Source: Rhodothermales bacterium
Lineage (GTDB): Bacteria; Bacteroidota; Rhodothermia; Rhodothermales; UBA10348
Direction: 5' to 3'
Assembly (NCBI GenBank): GCA_040221055.1
Contig: JAVJVN010000014.1
Span: 239,001-303,000 of the forward strand
DNA: 64,000 nucleotides
Position numbers and translations under genes: made by a program
In this document: piece after piece, positions 1 to 7,960 of the stretch
Numbering within the stretch: position 1 is the stretch's first letter
How the letters are laid out: each line of letters opens with the position of its first letter
The notes under the pieces: model-generated
Databases searched by the model: none
What the model saw: the letters and a program-made list of their open reading frames with translations, nothing else
What the model was told of the DNA's origin: nothing

Positions 1-977
1 AAGACGCCCATGAGCCCGGACGTCGGGTGCTCGAAGAGGGCGCTTTCCGGGACGAGGGTCGCCTGTTGCGATTCGCCATACAGGACGTCCACGGCAACGA
101 ACATGCCCGGTCGCAGGACACGTCCGGGATTCGGTACGTCGATTTCAGCCGATGCGCTGAAACTACCCGCCTCCAGGAACGGCGAAATCCGGGACATGCG
201 CGCGGTGATGAGCGTATCCGGGCGGCCATCAATGGAAATCAGGGCCGTCTGCCCGCGTTCAATGCGTGACATCATTCCGTCGGTAATGGAGACCTCCACC
301 CGGACTTCGTCGAAATCACCGATCATGAAGAGCGGTGTGTTGGTGTCCACGCGTTGCCCGGCATCCACATTCCGCTGACCGACCATGCCGGAAAAGGGTG
401 CCCGGACGATCGTTCTGCGGAGTGCCTCCTGGCGTTCCCGCACCGTGGATTCCGCCTGTGCAATGCGGGCGAGTGCTTGCAGGTGCGCCGCGCGGGCCGA
501 CGCGACGTCGGTCATGGCCGCGTCGAATTGTTGCTGGCTCTGCAATTCTTTCTTGAACAGTTCCTCGGCGCGTGCAAACCGGGCTTCGGCCTCGTTGAGG
601 GCCGCCTGTGTGCGCTCGGCGTCGGCTTCATTCAACTGGAGCTGAGCTTCGGCCTGCCGAAGCTGATCCTGGAACTGCTGGTCGCGCAAGTAGACCAACG
701 CATCGCCGGCCTGGACGGTGTCGCCGTTCCGGACGGCCACTCGTTCCACCGGCGCCGAAATTTCGGGGTAGATCATGACCTGGTTGACCGCGCGAACAAT
801 ACCGGACAGGCGCTGCTCCAGCGGGAGGGAGCCTACGCGCGCCTGGATGACTTCCACGGCCGGAGTGGTCGGTGCACCGAACCGACCCATGGGTCCGCCC
901 CCCGAAGGGCTTTCAGAGCCGCAGCCGGAAAAAAGCAGGAAAACAGCGGCCGCGGTAAAAACAAAACGTGGGGACAT
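1..977 (-). CDS. RND efflux periplasmic adaptor (HlyD/MFP family) lipoprotein, 3' end cut off
   Basis: This is the membrane-fusion subunit that links an inner-membrane RND pump to an outer-membrane channel. Reading the minus strand from the ATG at 977 gives a lipoprotein signal ending in LLFSGC, then a biotinyl-lipoyl-like half (EISAPVERVAVRNGDTVQAG), a long alpha-hairpin rich in Q, A and E, the second lipoyl half with RAPFSGMVGQRNVDAGQRV, and a beta-barrel segment with RPDTLITARMSRISPFLE. The frame is open to the window edge, so about 325 residues are visible and the C-terminal membrane-proximal domain is missing. The pump gene would be expected further left on the same strand. Family assignment is secure; substrate cannot be told. 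Confidence 0.9.
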   Translation of the reverse strand, partial: MSPRFVFTAAAVFLLFSGCGSESPSGGGPMGRFGAPTTPAVEVIQARVGSLPLEQRLSGIVRAVNQVMIYPEISAPVERVAVRNGDTVQAGDALVYLRDQQFQDQLRQAEAQLQLNEADAERTQAALNEAEARFARAEELFKKELQSQQQFDAAMTDVASARAAHLQALARIAQAESTVRERQEALRRTIVRAPFSGMVGQRNVDAGQRVDTNTPLFMIGDFDEVRVEVSITDGMMSRIERGQTALISIDGRPDTLITARMSRISPFLEAGSFSASAEIDVPNPGRVLRPGMFVAVDVLYGESQQATLVPESALFEHPTSGLMGV

Positions 978-1193
978 GTCGAATTTGGCAGGTAGAAACG
1001 TTCAGATCAGAACTTTGAATGATTCTGTAAGTGTTAGACGCCCGGACGGTTCTGTCCATTCCATCGAAATGACGACGTTTATCGTAAAGAATCGGGGAAG
1101 TTGACGCCTCAGAGGGTACATCCCGATCGTTGAACGGTTTGCAAACGGATGATCATATCCGAAACTCACATTCCACCAGTCATGCAGCGCATC

Positions 1194-1742
1194 ATGAAAC
1201 CTTTCATCGCAGCTTGTCTCCTGGCCGTATCATTCGTGGTGCCGGTCCAGGCCCAACCGGCTTCCGCCGTCCGGACGGCATCGTTCGTCGACGCCTCCGG
1301 CGATACGCCGGTCTTCTATTCATTGGAATCCAATACGCCGGTTTCGGCGACTCAAGCTGAGTTCGGCGGATGGGACATCTCCATGAAAGGCACGGAGTTG
1401 CGTGTGAACGGGGGTGTTGTCATGGTCGATTCGGCATTTGCTGAAGTCACCGAAGCCCCCGCTGACGGTTACGTCTCCGATACGCCTGAACAGACGGCCA
1501 TTCCCGGCGGCAGCGGGAAGGGGTGGTTCAATTACGATCCGACCACACACATCATTACGCCGGTCGAGAACCGGACGTTCGTGCTGAAACTGAAGAACGG
1601 TCGCTATGCCAAACTGCGTGTGACGGACTACTACCGCCAGGAGTTCACGGCCGCGGGACCGCAGCCGGTCCCGCGCCACTGGTCGTTCCGGTTCGAACTG
1701 GCCCCGGAAGGTTCGCGGCAGTTCGAGGCAGCGAAGGACTGA
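1194..1742 (+). CDS. HmuY-like exported protein
   Basis: This 182-residue protein has a clear signal peptide (MKPFIAACLLAVSFVVPVQAQ). The C-terminal half carries the pattern of HmuY-like proteins: a WFNYDPTTHIITPV segment, a strand FVLKLKNGRYAKLRVTDYY and a closing WSFRFEL strand. Characterised HmuY binds haem at the cell surface, but many family members lack the haem ligands and the ligand here cannot be predicted. The start at 1194 is preferred over in-frame ATGs at 1149 and 1182 because it places the signal peptide at the N-terminus. It is divergent from the efflux adaptor, with a 216-bp shared upstream region in which I see no clear operator. Confidence 0.75.
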   Translation: MKPFIAACLLAVSFVVPVQAQPASAVRTASFVDASGDTPVFYSLESNTPVSATQAEFGGWDISMKGTELRVNGGVVMVDSAFAEVTEAPADGYVSDTPEQTAIPGGSGKGWFNYDPTTHIITPVENRTFVLKLKNGRYAKLRVTDYYRQEFTAAGPQPVPRHWSFRFELAPEGSRQFEAAKD

Positions 1743-1790
1743 CGGGCATGGCTGGTTCGTCCGGAACCAGCCTGCTCACGCGTCAAGCAT

Positions 1791-1827
1791 AAAAAAAGGG
1801 GGCGTCCTCACGGACGCCCCCTTTTTT
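1791..1827. terminator. Bidirectional intrinsic terminator
   Basis: A perfect 10-bp G+C stem (1798-1807 with 1812-1821) with a TCAC loop is flanked by seven A on the left and six T on the right. It therefore works in both directions between the convergent HmuY-like and azurin genes, which end at 1742 and 1846. Confidence 0.95.
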
Positions 1828-1845
1828 ACATCAGCCTGTTGAGGC

Positions 1846-2346
1846 TTATTCGACGATCATGACACCGCGCATGGTGCCATAGTGACCGGGGAACGTGCAA
1901 AGGAACTCATAACGTCCCGGCTCGCTCGGAGCCATGAACGTGATGGTGTCTTCCTCGCCCGGGCCCAGGAGGGCCGTGTGTGCCAGGGTCTGGCTCATGT
2001 CCATTGGAAGGTACTCGTTGTCGGCATTGGCCATGGCACCGGTGGCGTATTCGACCAGGTCGACACCCGCGTTCAGGAATACCAGGTTATGGCCGAACGT
2101 TTCTTTCGGCAGCGAGCCGACGTTCTGCAGCGTGACCGTGACTTCTTCGCCCGCCGCAACCGTGAACTCGGTTACACTGAACTGCAGCTGGTCGTTGGCT
2201 TCAATGACAATGGCGTCAGACGCCGCTTCTTCCATGGCCGGAGCCTGCTCTTCAGCCGTTTCGGCGGATTCGCCACCGCAACCGATGAGGGCGACAGACA
2301 GGAACAGCGCAAAAAAGAGCGTTGTCGGGGTAGAAAACAATTTCAT
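1846..2346 (-). CDS. Azurin-family blue copper lipoprotein
   Basis: This is a periplasmic or membrane-anchored electron-transfer cupredoxin. The 166-residue product has a lipoprotein signal with lipobox Cys at residue 23 (VALIGC), an acidic Ala/Glu-rich linker to about residue 45, then a complete azurin domain. Copper ligands of the family are all visible: His86 in FGHN, Cys150 in FLCTFPGH, His155 and Met159. The central YLPMDMSQTLAHTALLGPGE stretch is typical of azurin rather than plastocyanin. It stands alone between a terminator and the AbgT gene. It probably feeds electrons to a terminal oxidase or reductase; the partner is not in view. Confidence 0.93.
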   Translation of the reverse strand: MKLFSTPTTLFFALFLSVALIGCGGESAETAEEQAPAMEEAASDAIVIEANDQLQFSVTEFTVAAGEEVTVTLQNVGSLPKETFGHNLVFLNAGVDLVEYATGAMANADNEYLPMDMSQTLAHTALLGPGEEDTITFMAPSEPGRYEFLCTFPGHYGTMRGVMIVE

Positions 2347-2467
2347 GATAGTGGGTTTTGGTAGGATGGGACAACACCGGTCCTACCGGAAATCCGAGGG
2401 ACAGATCCTCCCTGATTGCCTGTTCGGGCGAATTCGGGAATGGTTCACACTCACGTGTCGACAGGCC

Positions 2468-4021
2468 CTACATCGGCGGATAGGTATAGGAAGCCCCGAA
2501 CCCGAGCGGGATACCCAGTGTCCAGTACAACAGCAGGAAGGCCGTCCAAAGCACCAGGAAAACGATGGTATAGGGCAGCATCATGGACGTGAGGGTGCCG
2601 ATACCCGTCCGTTTCACATACCGCTGGCAATACACCACGACCAACGGGAAGTACGGCAAGAGCGGCGTGATGATGTTCGTGGACGAATCTCCAATCCGGT
2701 AGGCGGCCTGCGTAAGGTCCGGAGAGATGCCCACCTGCATGAGCATGGGAACGAAAATGGGGGCGAGGAGCGCCCACTTGGCCGATGCCGAACCCACGAA
2801 CAGGTTTACAAAGCCGGCCAGGAAGATGATGCCGATCATGGTGACGGATCCGGGGAGGGCGAGGGCTTGCAACAGGGAAGCGCCCTTGAGTGCGAGCAGC
2901 GCCCCGATGTTCGATGCGCCGAACGCATACACGAACAATGAACAGAAGAAGGCCATGACAATGTAGTAGGACATGCCGTGCATGGCCTTGGTCATGGCAT
3001 CCACCATGTCCTTTGCCTTGGTGAAAACGCCGGCGACGTATCCGTAAACGACACCCGGAAGCAGGAACAGCAGGAAGATGAGGGGCACGATGGACTGCAT
3101 GATGGGCGCGGAGAACGAATTCAGCGAGCCCGTCGCATCCCGCATGGGAGAACTCTCGGGAATGAGCACAAGGACCAACAGGGCCACGCCGGCCAGCAGC
3201 GTGGCGGTGCCGGCGAAGAAGGCCCTGCGCTCGCGCGGACCAATGGTGTCCATGTCACCCGAGCCCTCGGCATCGGTGTCGACCGGGGTATTCCGGTTCA
3301 GCCGCGGCTCAATGATCCGATCGGTCACGAACCAGCCCATGAGCACCACGGGAATACTGGAGATGGCCGTAAAGAAGTAGTTGTTCAGCGGATTGACCAA
3401 CATGTCGGGGTCAATGAGCTGCGCTGCCGGTTGGGTAAAGCCCTGCAACAGGGGATCGAGTGCGCCGGGAATGGGATTGGCACTGAATCCACCCGATACG
3501 CCCGCGAAGGCGGCTGCAATGCCCGCGAGCGGATGGCGACCGGCTGCATGGAAGATGATGCCACCAAGCGGAATGACCAGCACATAGCCGGCATCGATGG
3601 CGCTGTGGCTGATGAGTCCGACCAGGATGACGGCCGGAGTCAGCAAGGCGTCGGGGGTGACCCGAAGCATCAACTTGATGCTGGTATTGAAATACCCGGC
3701 CTCGTCTGCCACGCCGACGCCGAGCATGGCCACCAGCACGACGCCCAGTGGAGCGAAACTGGTGAAAATGGTCACCATCTGGGACAGGAACGTAGCCAAG
3801 GCCGAACCCGTGAGCAGGTTGATGACACTCAGAGGCTCACCGGAACGGGGGTCGATTTCACTGAAGGATATGGGCGCGAGCAAGGCCGAAAGGACCCAGA
3901 CCACGAACAGGGAAATCAGGAACAGCATGGCCGGATCGGGCAACTTGTTGCCGATCGTTTCGATGTGACCGAGACTTCGGTTCACCCACCCGTTCTGTTT
4001 GGCGGACGCGTTGTTGGACAT
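2468..4021 (-). CDS. AbgT-family transporter
   Basis: This 517-residue polytopic inner-membrane protein matches the AbgT family in length and sequence, with about a dozen hydrophobic segments. Recognisable stretches are SHSAIDAGYVLVIPLGG, SGGFSANPIPGALDPLLQG near residues 175-195 and SSTNIITPLLPYFPL near the C-terminus. Characterised members take up p-aminobenzoyl-glutamate (AbgT) or export sulfonamides and p-aminobenzoate (MtrF). Which applies cannot be read from sequence. It is divergent from the choice-of-anchor gene with a 115-bp intergenic region, and it lies 121 bp upstream of azurin on the same strand, so co-transcription is possible but unproven. Confidence 0.9.
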   Translation of the reverse strand: MSNNASAKQNGWVNRSLGHIETIGNKLPDPAMLFLISLFVVWVLSALLAPISFSEIDPRSGEPLSVINLLTGSALATFLSQMVTIFTSFAPLGVVLVAMLGVGVADEAGYFNTSIKLMLRVTPDALLTPAVILVGLISHSAIDAGYVLVIPLGGIIFHAAGRHPLAGIAAAFAGVSGGFSANPIPGALDPLLQGFTQPAAQLIDPDMLVNPLNNYFFTAISSIPVVLMGWFVTDRIIEPRLNRNTPVDTDAEGSGDMDTIGPRERRAFFAGTATLLAGVALLVLVLIPESSPMRDATGSLNSFSAPIMQSIVPLIFLLFLLPGVVYGYVAGVFTKAKDMVDAMTKAMHGMSYYIVMAFFCSLFVYAFGASNIGALLALKGASLLQALALPGSVTMIGIIFLAGFVNLFVGSASAKWALLAPIFVPMLMQVGISPDLTQAAYRIGDSSTNIITPLLPYFPLVVVYCQRYVKRTGIGTLTSMMLPYTIVFLVLWTAFLLLYWTLGIPLGFGASYTYPPM

Positions 4022-4136
4022 GGCAGCAGGGGATTGTGACGATCGCCAAACCTACGGAATCGGTTCGATGGATGCGAACCGGAATTTCACAATGGAGTAT
4101 GTTCCATCCGGCAACCCATCAACCTGACCGAAGATC

Positions 4137-6542
4137 ATGATATCCACATTTCGGGCGTTCACCGCCCTTTTTCTTTTCCTGGCCGTTCCGGCCGCCCCGA
4201 CGGCCATGGCCCAGACCTTTCCGGGCTCGTCCGCGGAGTACATGACCGGCCTTGGTTTTGGCGGTGCGTTGGCCGCCGGAGAGCATGAGATTTTCGCCGG
4301 TTCGGCGCCCGTGGGCTGGCCCCGTGGTGACGAGCCCGCCGGCGAGGTGTACCAGTTTGTGCTTTCTGAAGGCGCATGGACCGAGGCAGCGCGCATGACG
4401 GCCCCCGAGGCATCCATCGGCGATGATTTCGGCCGCACCATCGCGCTCCAGGGAGATCGCCTGGTGGTCGGTGCACCGGGTCTGGCGACCGCGTATGTCT
4501 ACGCCCGTGCTTCTGACGGCTCCTGGACCGTGGAGGGACGCTTGACGCCCTCGATCCTGGAAGGCGATGCGGAATTCGGTGGTGCCTACGCCCGTGGTGG
4601 TGCCCGGCGTCAGAATATTGCCATCGGCGACGGGTTCATTGCCGTTACGGCCTATGATGCGACGGTCAATTCCGGAGCGGTCCACGTGTTTGTTCACCAG
4701 GGAGATGGTTGGCATGAGACGGCCCGTCTGGATGTGGACGGGGGTGAGGCCGACCGGTTCGCATTTGCCATTGCCGCACATGGTGCCCACCTCGTGATCG
4801 GTGCGCCCGGTGAGGACGAGCGTAAAGGCGCCGTGCACGCGTTCCGCATTGACGTGGCCTCGGGAGCCGCCGAGCCCCTGGCGCGCATGGTGCTGGAGGG
4901 CGTTGACGGTCCTGCAGGATTGGGCAGCAGTCTGGGCATGCATCTGGACCATGTCGTGGTGGGCGCCCCCATGCTGGACCGCACGGGAGCCCTGGTCGTA
5001 TTCGACGGTTACAATGGCTGGGTGGAAATGGCCCGTGCCGCGGCGCCCGACATGGAGGGCGTCCGCATGTTCGGATTCGGATCGGGTCTTGCCGTCTCGC
5101 GGACCGATGTGGCGGTGAGCACGTCCACAGGTGCCGTCCTGGTGTCTCCGTTCGCGGCCGAACCCCGGTTCTCGCTGATCACGGCACCCGACGAGCGCCG
5201 TACGCCGAGCTTCGGTACCGGCTTGGCCATCCACGGCGATGTGCTGGCCATAGGTTCACCGGGTGCGGATTTCGAGGCCGGTGTGGCCTCGGCCTATGAG
5301 CGGAGCGCGGCCTCCGGGCGCTGGATGGACGCCGGCATCCTGACCAGCGACGTGTCGTATCTGGATGCGATCACCGGAGGCGAGGTGAAGTGTGAGGATG
5401 GCAAGGCCGGTACTTTCGGATGCGAGGGGGTGGACCTGGTCGCCTTCCTGCCCATTTCGGACGTGTCATCCAACCGGGGCGTCGGCATGACCGACATCTG
5501 GGGATGGACCGATCAGGAGACCGGTAAGGAGTGGGTGCTCGCCGGTCGTACGGAGGGCATTTCCTTCATCGACATCAGCAATCCGTCGAATCCGGTCTAC
5601 GTGGGCGAATTGCCCAAGACAGCCACGTCTCCCGGAAGCGGCTGGCGCGACGTGAAAGTGTACAGGGACCATGCATATGTGGTCGCCGATGGCGCGCGTC
5701 ACCACGGTGTCCAGATTTTTGACCTGCGGCAACTCCGTGATGTGGATCCGGCCGACATGCCGGTTACGTTCATGCAGACGAACTGGTACGGTGGCGTGGC
5801 CAGCACGCACAACTTCGTGATCAACGAGGAGTCCGGTTTCGGATTCGCCGTCGGGAACGGTTCGGGCGGTGAAACCTGTAACGGGCAGCTGCACATGCTG
5901 GACCTTCGCGATCCAGCCAACCCCGTGTTCGCCGGGTGCTATTCACACCCGGAGGCGGGCGGCACGCACGATTCGCAGTGTGTGAACTATCACGGACCCG
6001 ATGCGGAGTATCAGGGCCGTGAAATCTGCCTCAACTCCAATGGATCATCGTTCATCGTGGCGGACGTGACCGACAAGGCGAATCCGGTCACCGTAGCGCG
6101 GGCCACGTATCCCCTGACGGCCTACACGCACCAGGGGTGGCTTACGGAAGACCACCGGTATTTCTACATGAATGATGAGCTCGACGAGTTGAACAACCTC
6201 GTTTCCGGCACGCGTACGCTCATCTGGGACATGCAGGACCTGGACGATCCGCTGCTGGTGGGTGAATACACCGCCGACAACAATGCGAGTGATCACAATC
6301 TGTATGTCCGCGGGAATCTGATGTATCAGGCCAATTACCAGGCCGGCCTGCGGATCCTGGACATATCAGACCCGCTGAACCCGATTACGGTCGGACACTT
6401 CGACACCGTCCCTTTCGGCGAGAACGAGGCTGGCTTCGGCGGCGCGTGGAGTGTGTTTCCGTATTTCGAGAGTGGCGTGTTGCCCGTCACGAGCCGCGGC
6501 GAGGGCCTGTTCCTGCTGCGCAAACAGGAGCAGGATCTGTAG
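4137..6542 (+). CDS. Choice-of-anchor B family secreted beta-propeller protein
   Basis: This is an 801-residue exported protein with a signal peptide ending in PTAMAQ. Residues about 30-400 are FG-GAP-like repeats (ALQGDRLVVGAPGLATAY, AAHGAHLVIGAPGEDER), typical of integrin-alpha-like propellers. Residues about 440-800 are LVIVD-like repeats (ISFIDISNPSNPVYVGELP, NLMYQANYQAGLRILDISDP). This combination is the choice-of-anchor B architecture of marine Bacteroidota and gammaproteobacteria. The protein ends in LLRKQEQDL, so no T9SS tail or obvious membrane anchor follows. Function is unknown; an extracellular binding or metal-dependent hydrolytic role is only a guess. Confidence 0.85.
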   Translation: MISTFRAFTALFLFLAVPAAPTAMAQTFPGSSAEYMTGLGFGGALAAGEHEIFAGSAPVGWPRGDEPAGEVYQFVLSEGAWTEAARMTAPEASIGDDFGRTIALQGDRLVVGAPGLATAYVYARASDGSWTVEGRLTPSILEGDAEFGGAYARGGARRQNIAIGDGFIAVTAYDATVNSGAVHVFVHQGDGWHETARLDVDGGEADRFAFAIAAHGAHLVIGAPGEDERKGAVHAFRIDVASGAAEPLARMVLEGVDGPAGLGSSLGMHLDHVVVGAPMLDRTGALVVFDGYNGWVEMARAAAPDMEGVRMFGFGSGLAVSRTDVAVSTSTGAVLVSPFAAEPRFSLITAPDERRTPSFGTGLAIHGDVLAIGSPGADFEAGVASAYERSAASGRWMDAGILTSDVSYLDAITGGEVKCEDGKAGTFGCEGVDLVAFLPISDVSSNRGVGMTDIWGWTDQETGKEWVLAGRTEGISFIDISNPSNPVYVGELPKTATSPGSGWRDVKVYRDHAYVVADGARHHGVQIFDLRQLRDVDPADMPVTFMQTNWYGGVASTHNFVINEESGFGFAVGNGSGGETCNGQLHMLDLRDPANPVFAGCYSHPEAGGTHDSQCVNYHGPDAEYQGREICLNSNGSSFIVADVTDKANPVTVARATYPLTAYTHQGWLTEDHRYFYMNDELDELNNLVSGTRTLIWDMQDLDDPLLVGEYTADNNASDHNLYVRGNLMYQANYQAGLRILDISDPLNPITVGHFDTVPFGENEAGFGGAWSVFPYFESGVLPVTSRGEGLFLLRKQEQDL

Positions 6543-6546
6543 GAGC

Positions 6547-6571
6547 CAGGGCGTAGTGTGAACACGCCCTG
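6547..6571. terminator. Possible weak terminator hairpin
   Basis: An 8-bp perfect stem (CAGGGCGT with ACGCCCTG) and a 9-nt loop follow the choice-of-anchor stop codon by a few bases. There is no run of T after it, so intrinsic termination is uncertain. Confidence 0.35.
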
Positions 6572-6660
6572 ATTGAACCCGGCAACCTGACGCTCTGGCC
6601 CGGCACGGCCCGTAGGCGATCTCCCCGCATGGCATGGGCCAATTCCCCCCCTGTTGCGGG

Positions 6661-6720
6661 TCGGGCAGCATGTGTATGCTTCCGTTCGGTAAACCAAACG
6701 GAAAAACACATGCTGCCCGA
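6661..6720. promoter_or_regulatory. 60-nt nested inverted repeat enclosing the start of the DUF2231 gene
   Basis: The outer arms, 6661-6675 and 6706-6720, are perfect 15-nt inverted copies (TCGGGCAGCATGTGT and its complement). Inside, 6680-6690 pairs with 6693-6703 over 11 bp with one mismatch. The DUF2231 start codon (6710-6712) lies in the right arm and the only Shine-Dalgarno-like GGA (about 6700) lies in the inner stem. In RNA this would fold into a long hairpin hiding both, so it may be a translational switch. A replication-template-switch relic or an assembly artefact is the alternative. Confidence 0.6.
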
Positions 6721-7162
6721 CCCGCTTCACCCCGCAGTGGTCCACATGCCGATCGCGATGGCTGTCCTGGCTCCCGTGTTGGTCCTTGTGGCGTTGGTCC
6801 TGATCCGGAAAACCGGATCCATCGTGGCCCCATGGCTGCCCGTGGTGGTCGTCGCCCTCATGATGGGTGGCTCGGCGTATATGGCTCTTGAAACCGGCGA
6901 AGACGAGGAAGACCGTGTCGAGCAGGTGGTCTCCCGGGACGCCATCCACGAACATGAGGAGCGCGCCGAACTCTTCCTGTGGTCTGCGGTCGTCCTGGCC
7001 GTGGTCGCACTCGGCGGACTGCTGAAGGGGAAATGGGGATCCATGTTTCGATGGACCGCCCTGGCCGTATGTCTCGTCGCCCTCGTCCTGGCCGTCCGGG
7101 TCGGCGGCTCGGGTGGCGAACTCGTCTATGATCACGGAGCGGCGTCGGCCTACGTCGAGTAG
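6710..7162 (+). CDS. DUF2231-like small membrane protein
   Basis: This 150-residue protein has four hydrophobic segments and opens with LPDPLHPAVVHMPIAM, the histidine-containing HP-x-VHxP start typical of DUF2231 membrane proteins. A charged cytoplasmic or periplasmic loop (GEDEEDRVEQVVSRDAIHEHEE) separates helices two and three. DUF2231 proteins are often found with haem or redox proteins, but the function is not established. The start at 6710 is chosen because the conserved HP motif follows it directly; the longer upstream reading crosses the inverted repeat. The gene is convergent with the Rof-like gene. Confidence 0.75.
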   Translation: MLPDPLHPAVVHMPIAMAVLAPVLVLVALVLIRKTGSIVAPWLPVVVVALMMGGSAYMALETGEDEEDRVEQVVSRDAIHEHEERAELFLWSAVVLAVVALGGLLKGKWGSMFRWTALAVCLVALVLAVRVGGSGGELVYDHGAASAYVE

Positions 7163-7187
7163 CCCCTTGTCCTGCCTGGAAGATTGT

Positions 7188-7472
7188 TTACCGGATTCGA
7201 CATGTCGGGTCCGGAGGGAGGGGGATACCGTTCACGGACCGGATCCGGTCCAGACGGATGGTTTCAGTCCCGGTTGCGGTCTGAAGGACCATCCAATCGG
7301 CCCCGTCGCGGGCAAACACGTCTGTGATCAGCCCGCTGACGGCGACCTTTTCAAGAACTACGTCCACAGGAACCCGTCGGACGGCATAGTCCTCCAACCG
7401 ATCATGGAAACCACAATCGATGGGTGTGTAGGGGACGGTTGCGTTCGGGTCACTTCTGTTCAGGGATTTCAC
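7188..7472 (-). CDS. Rof-like Rho-binding antiterminator
   Basis: This 94-residue protein matches the Rof/Rho-binding antiterminator family: YTPIDCGFHDRLEDYAVRR at the N-terminus followed by a small barrel with DGADWMVL and IRLDRI. Escherichia coli Rof binds Rho and blocks its RNA loading. The start codon is GTG at 7472, overlapping the VOC stop as GTGA, so translation is probably coupled. It is the last gene of the seven-gene minus-strand run, which is an unusual place for a global termination inhibitor. Confidence 0.82.
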   Translation of the reverse strand: MKSLNRSDPNATVPYTPIDCGFHDRLEDYAVRRVPVDVVLEKVAVSGLITDVFARDGADWMVLQTATGTETIRLDRIRSVNGIPLPPDPTCRIR

Positions 7473-7960
7473 GAAGTTGCCTCTTTCAGGAGCGCATCCA
7501 GGTCGAGCGGGCGGGTGTACATGCGCAGCGTGCCGTCAGCCTCCCGGGGCCATTCGGATTCCGGTCGATCGCGGTACAGTTCCACCCCGTTCTCGTCCGG
7601 ATCGCGCAGGTAGATGGCCTCGCTGACTCCGTGATCCGCGGCGCCATCAATGATGATCCCGGCCTCGAGGACACGGTGCACGGCGGCGGCCAGGGCGGCC
7701 CGGTCCGGGTACAGGATGGCGGTATGGAAGAGTCCGGTCGATCCACGCGGAGGAGGATGCCCCCCGAGGCTTTCCCAGGTATTGAGTCCGATGTGGTGGT
7801 GATACCCGCCAGCGCCCAGGAAGGCAGCCTGGTTGCCCATCCGCTGGGAAACCTCGAAGCCAAGCACACCGACGTAGAACGCCAGGGCGCGGTCAAGATC
7901 GGCAACCTTCAGGTGCACATGACCAATCCGGGTGTCAGGATGGATGGGCCGGTTTTTCAT
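7469..7960 (-). CDS. VOC (glyoxalase/extradiol dioxygenase fold) protein
   Basis: This 163-residue protein has the vicinal-oxygen-chelate signature: IGHVHLKVADLDRALAFYV at residues 12-30, a GGYHHHIGLNTW segment around residue 52, and DPDENGVELYRDR near 125. These carry the candidate metal ligands (His in GHVH, His in HHHI, Glu in VELY). It resembles the N-terminal half of catechol-2,3-dioxygenase-like CatE proteins. The substrate is unknown. It overlaps the SulP gene by 4 nt (ATGA) and the Rof gene by 4 nt, so it belongs to the same transcript. Confidence 0.88.
   Translation of the reverse strand: MKNRPIHPDTRIGHVHLKVADLDRALAFYVGVLGFEVSQRMGNQAAFLGAGGYHHHIGLNTWESLGGHPPPRGSTGLFHTAILYPDRAALAAAVHRVLEAGIIIDGAADHGVSEAIYLRDPDENGVELYRDRPESEWPREADGTLRMYTRPLDLDALLKEATS

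Noticed and set aside
1034-1048. GTTAGACGCCCGGAC as a further copy of the metal-type operator upstream of the HmuY-like gene
   Set aside because: Only the left half site fits; the right half lacks GTCYAA, so it is not a palindrome of the same kind.
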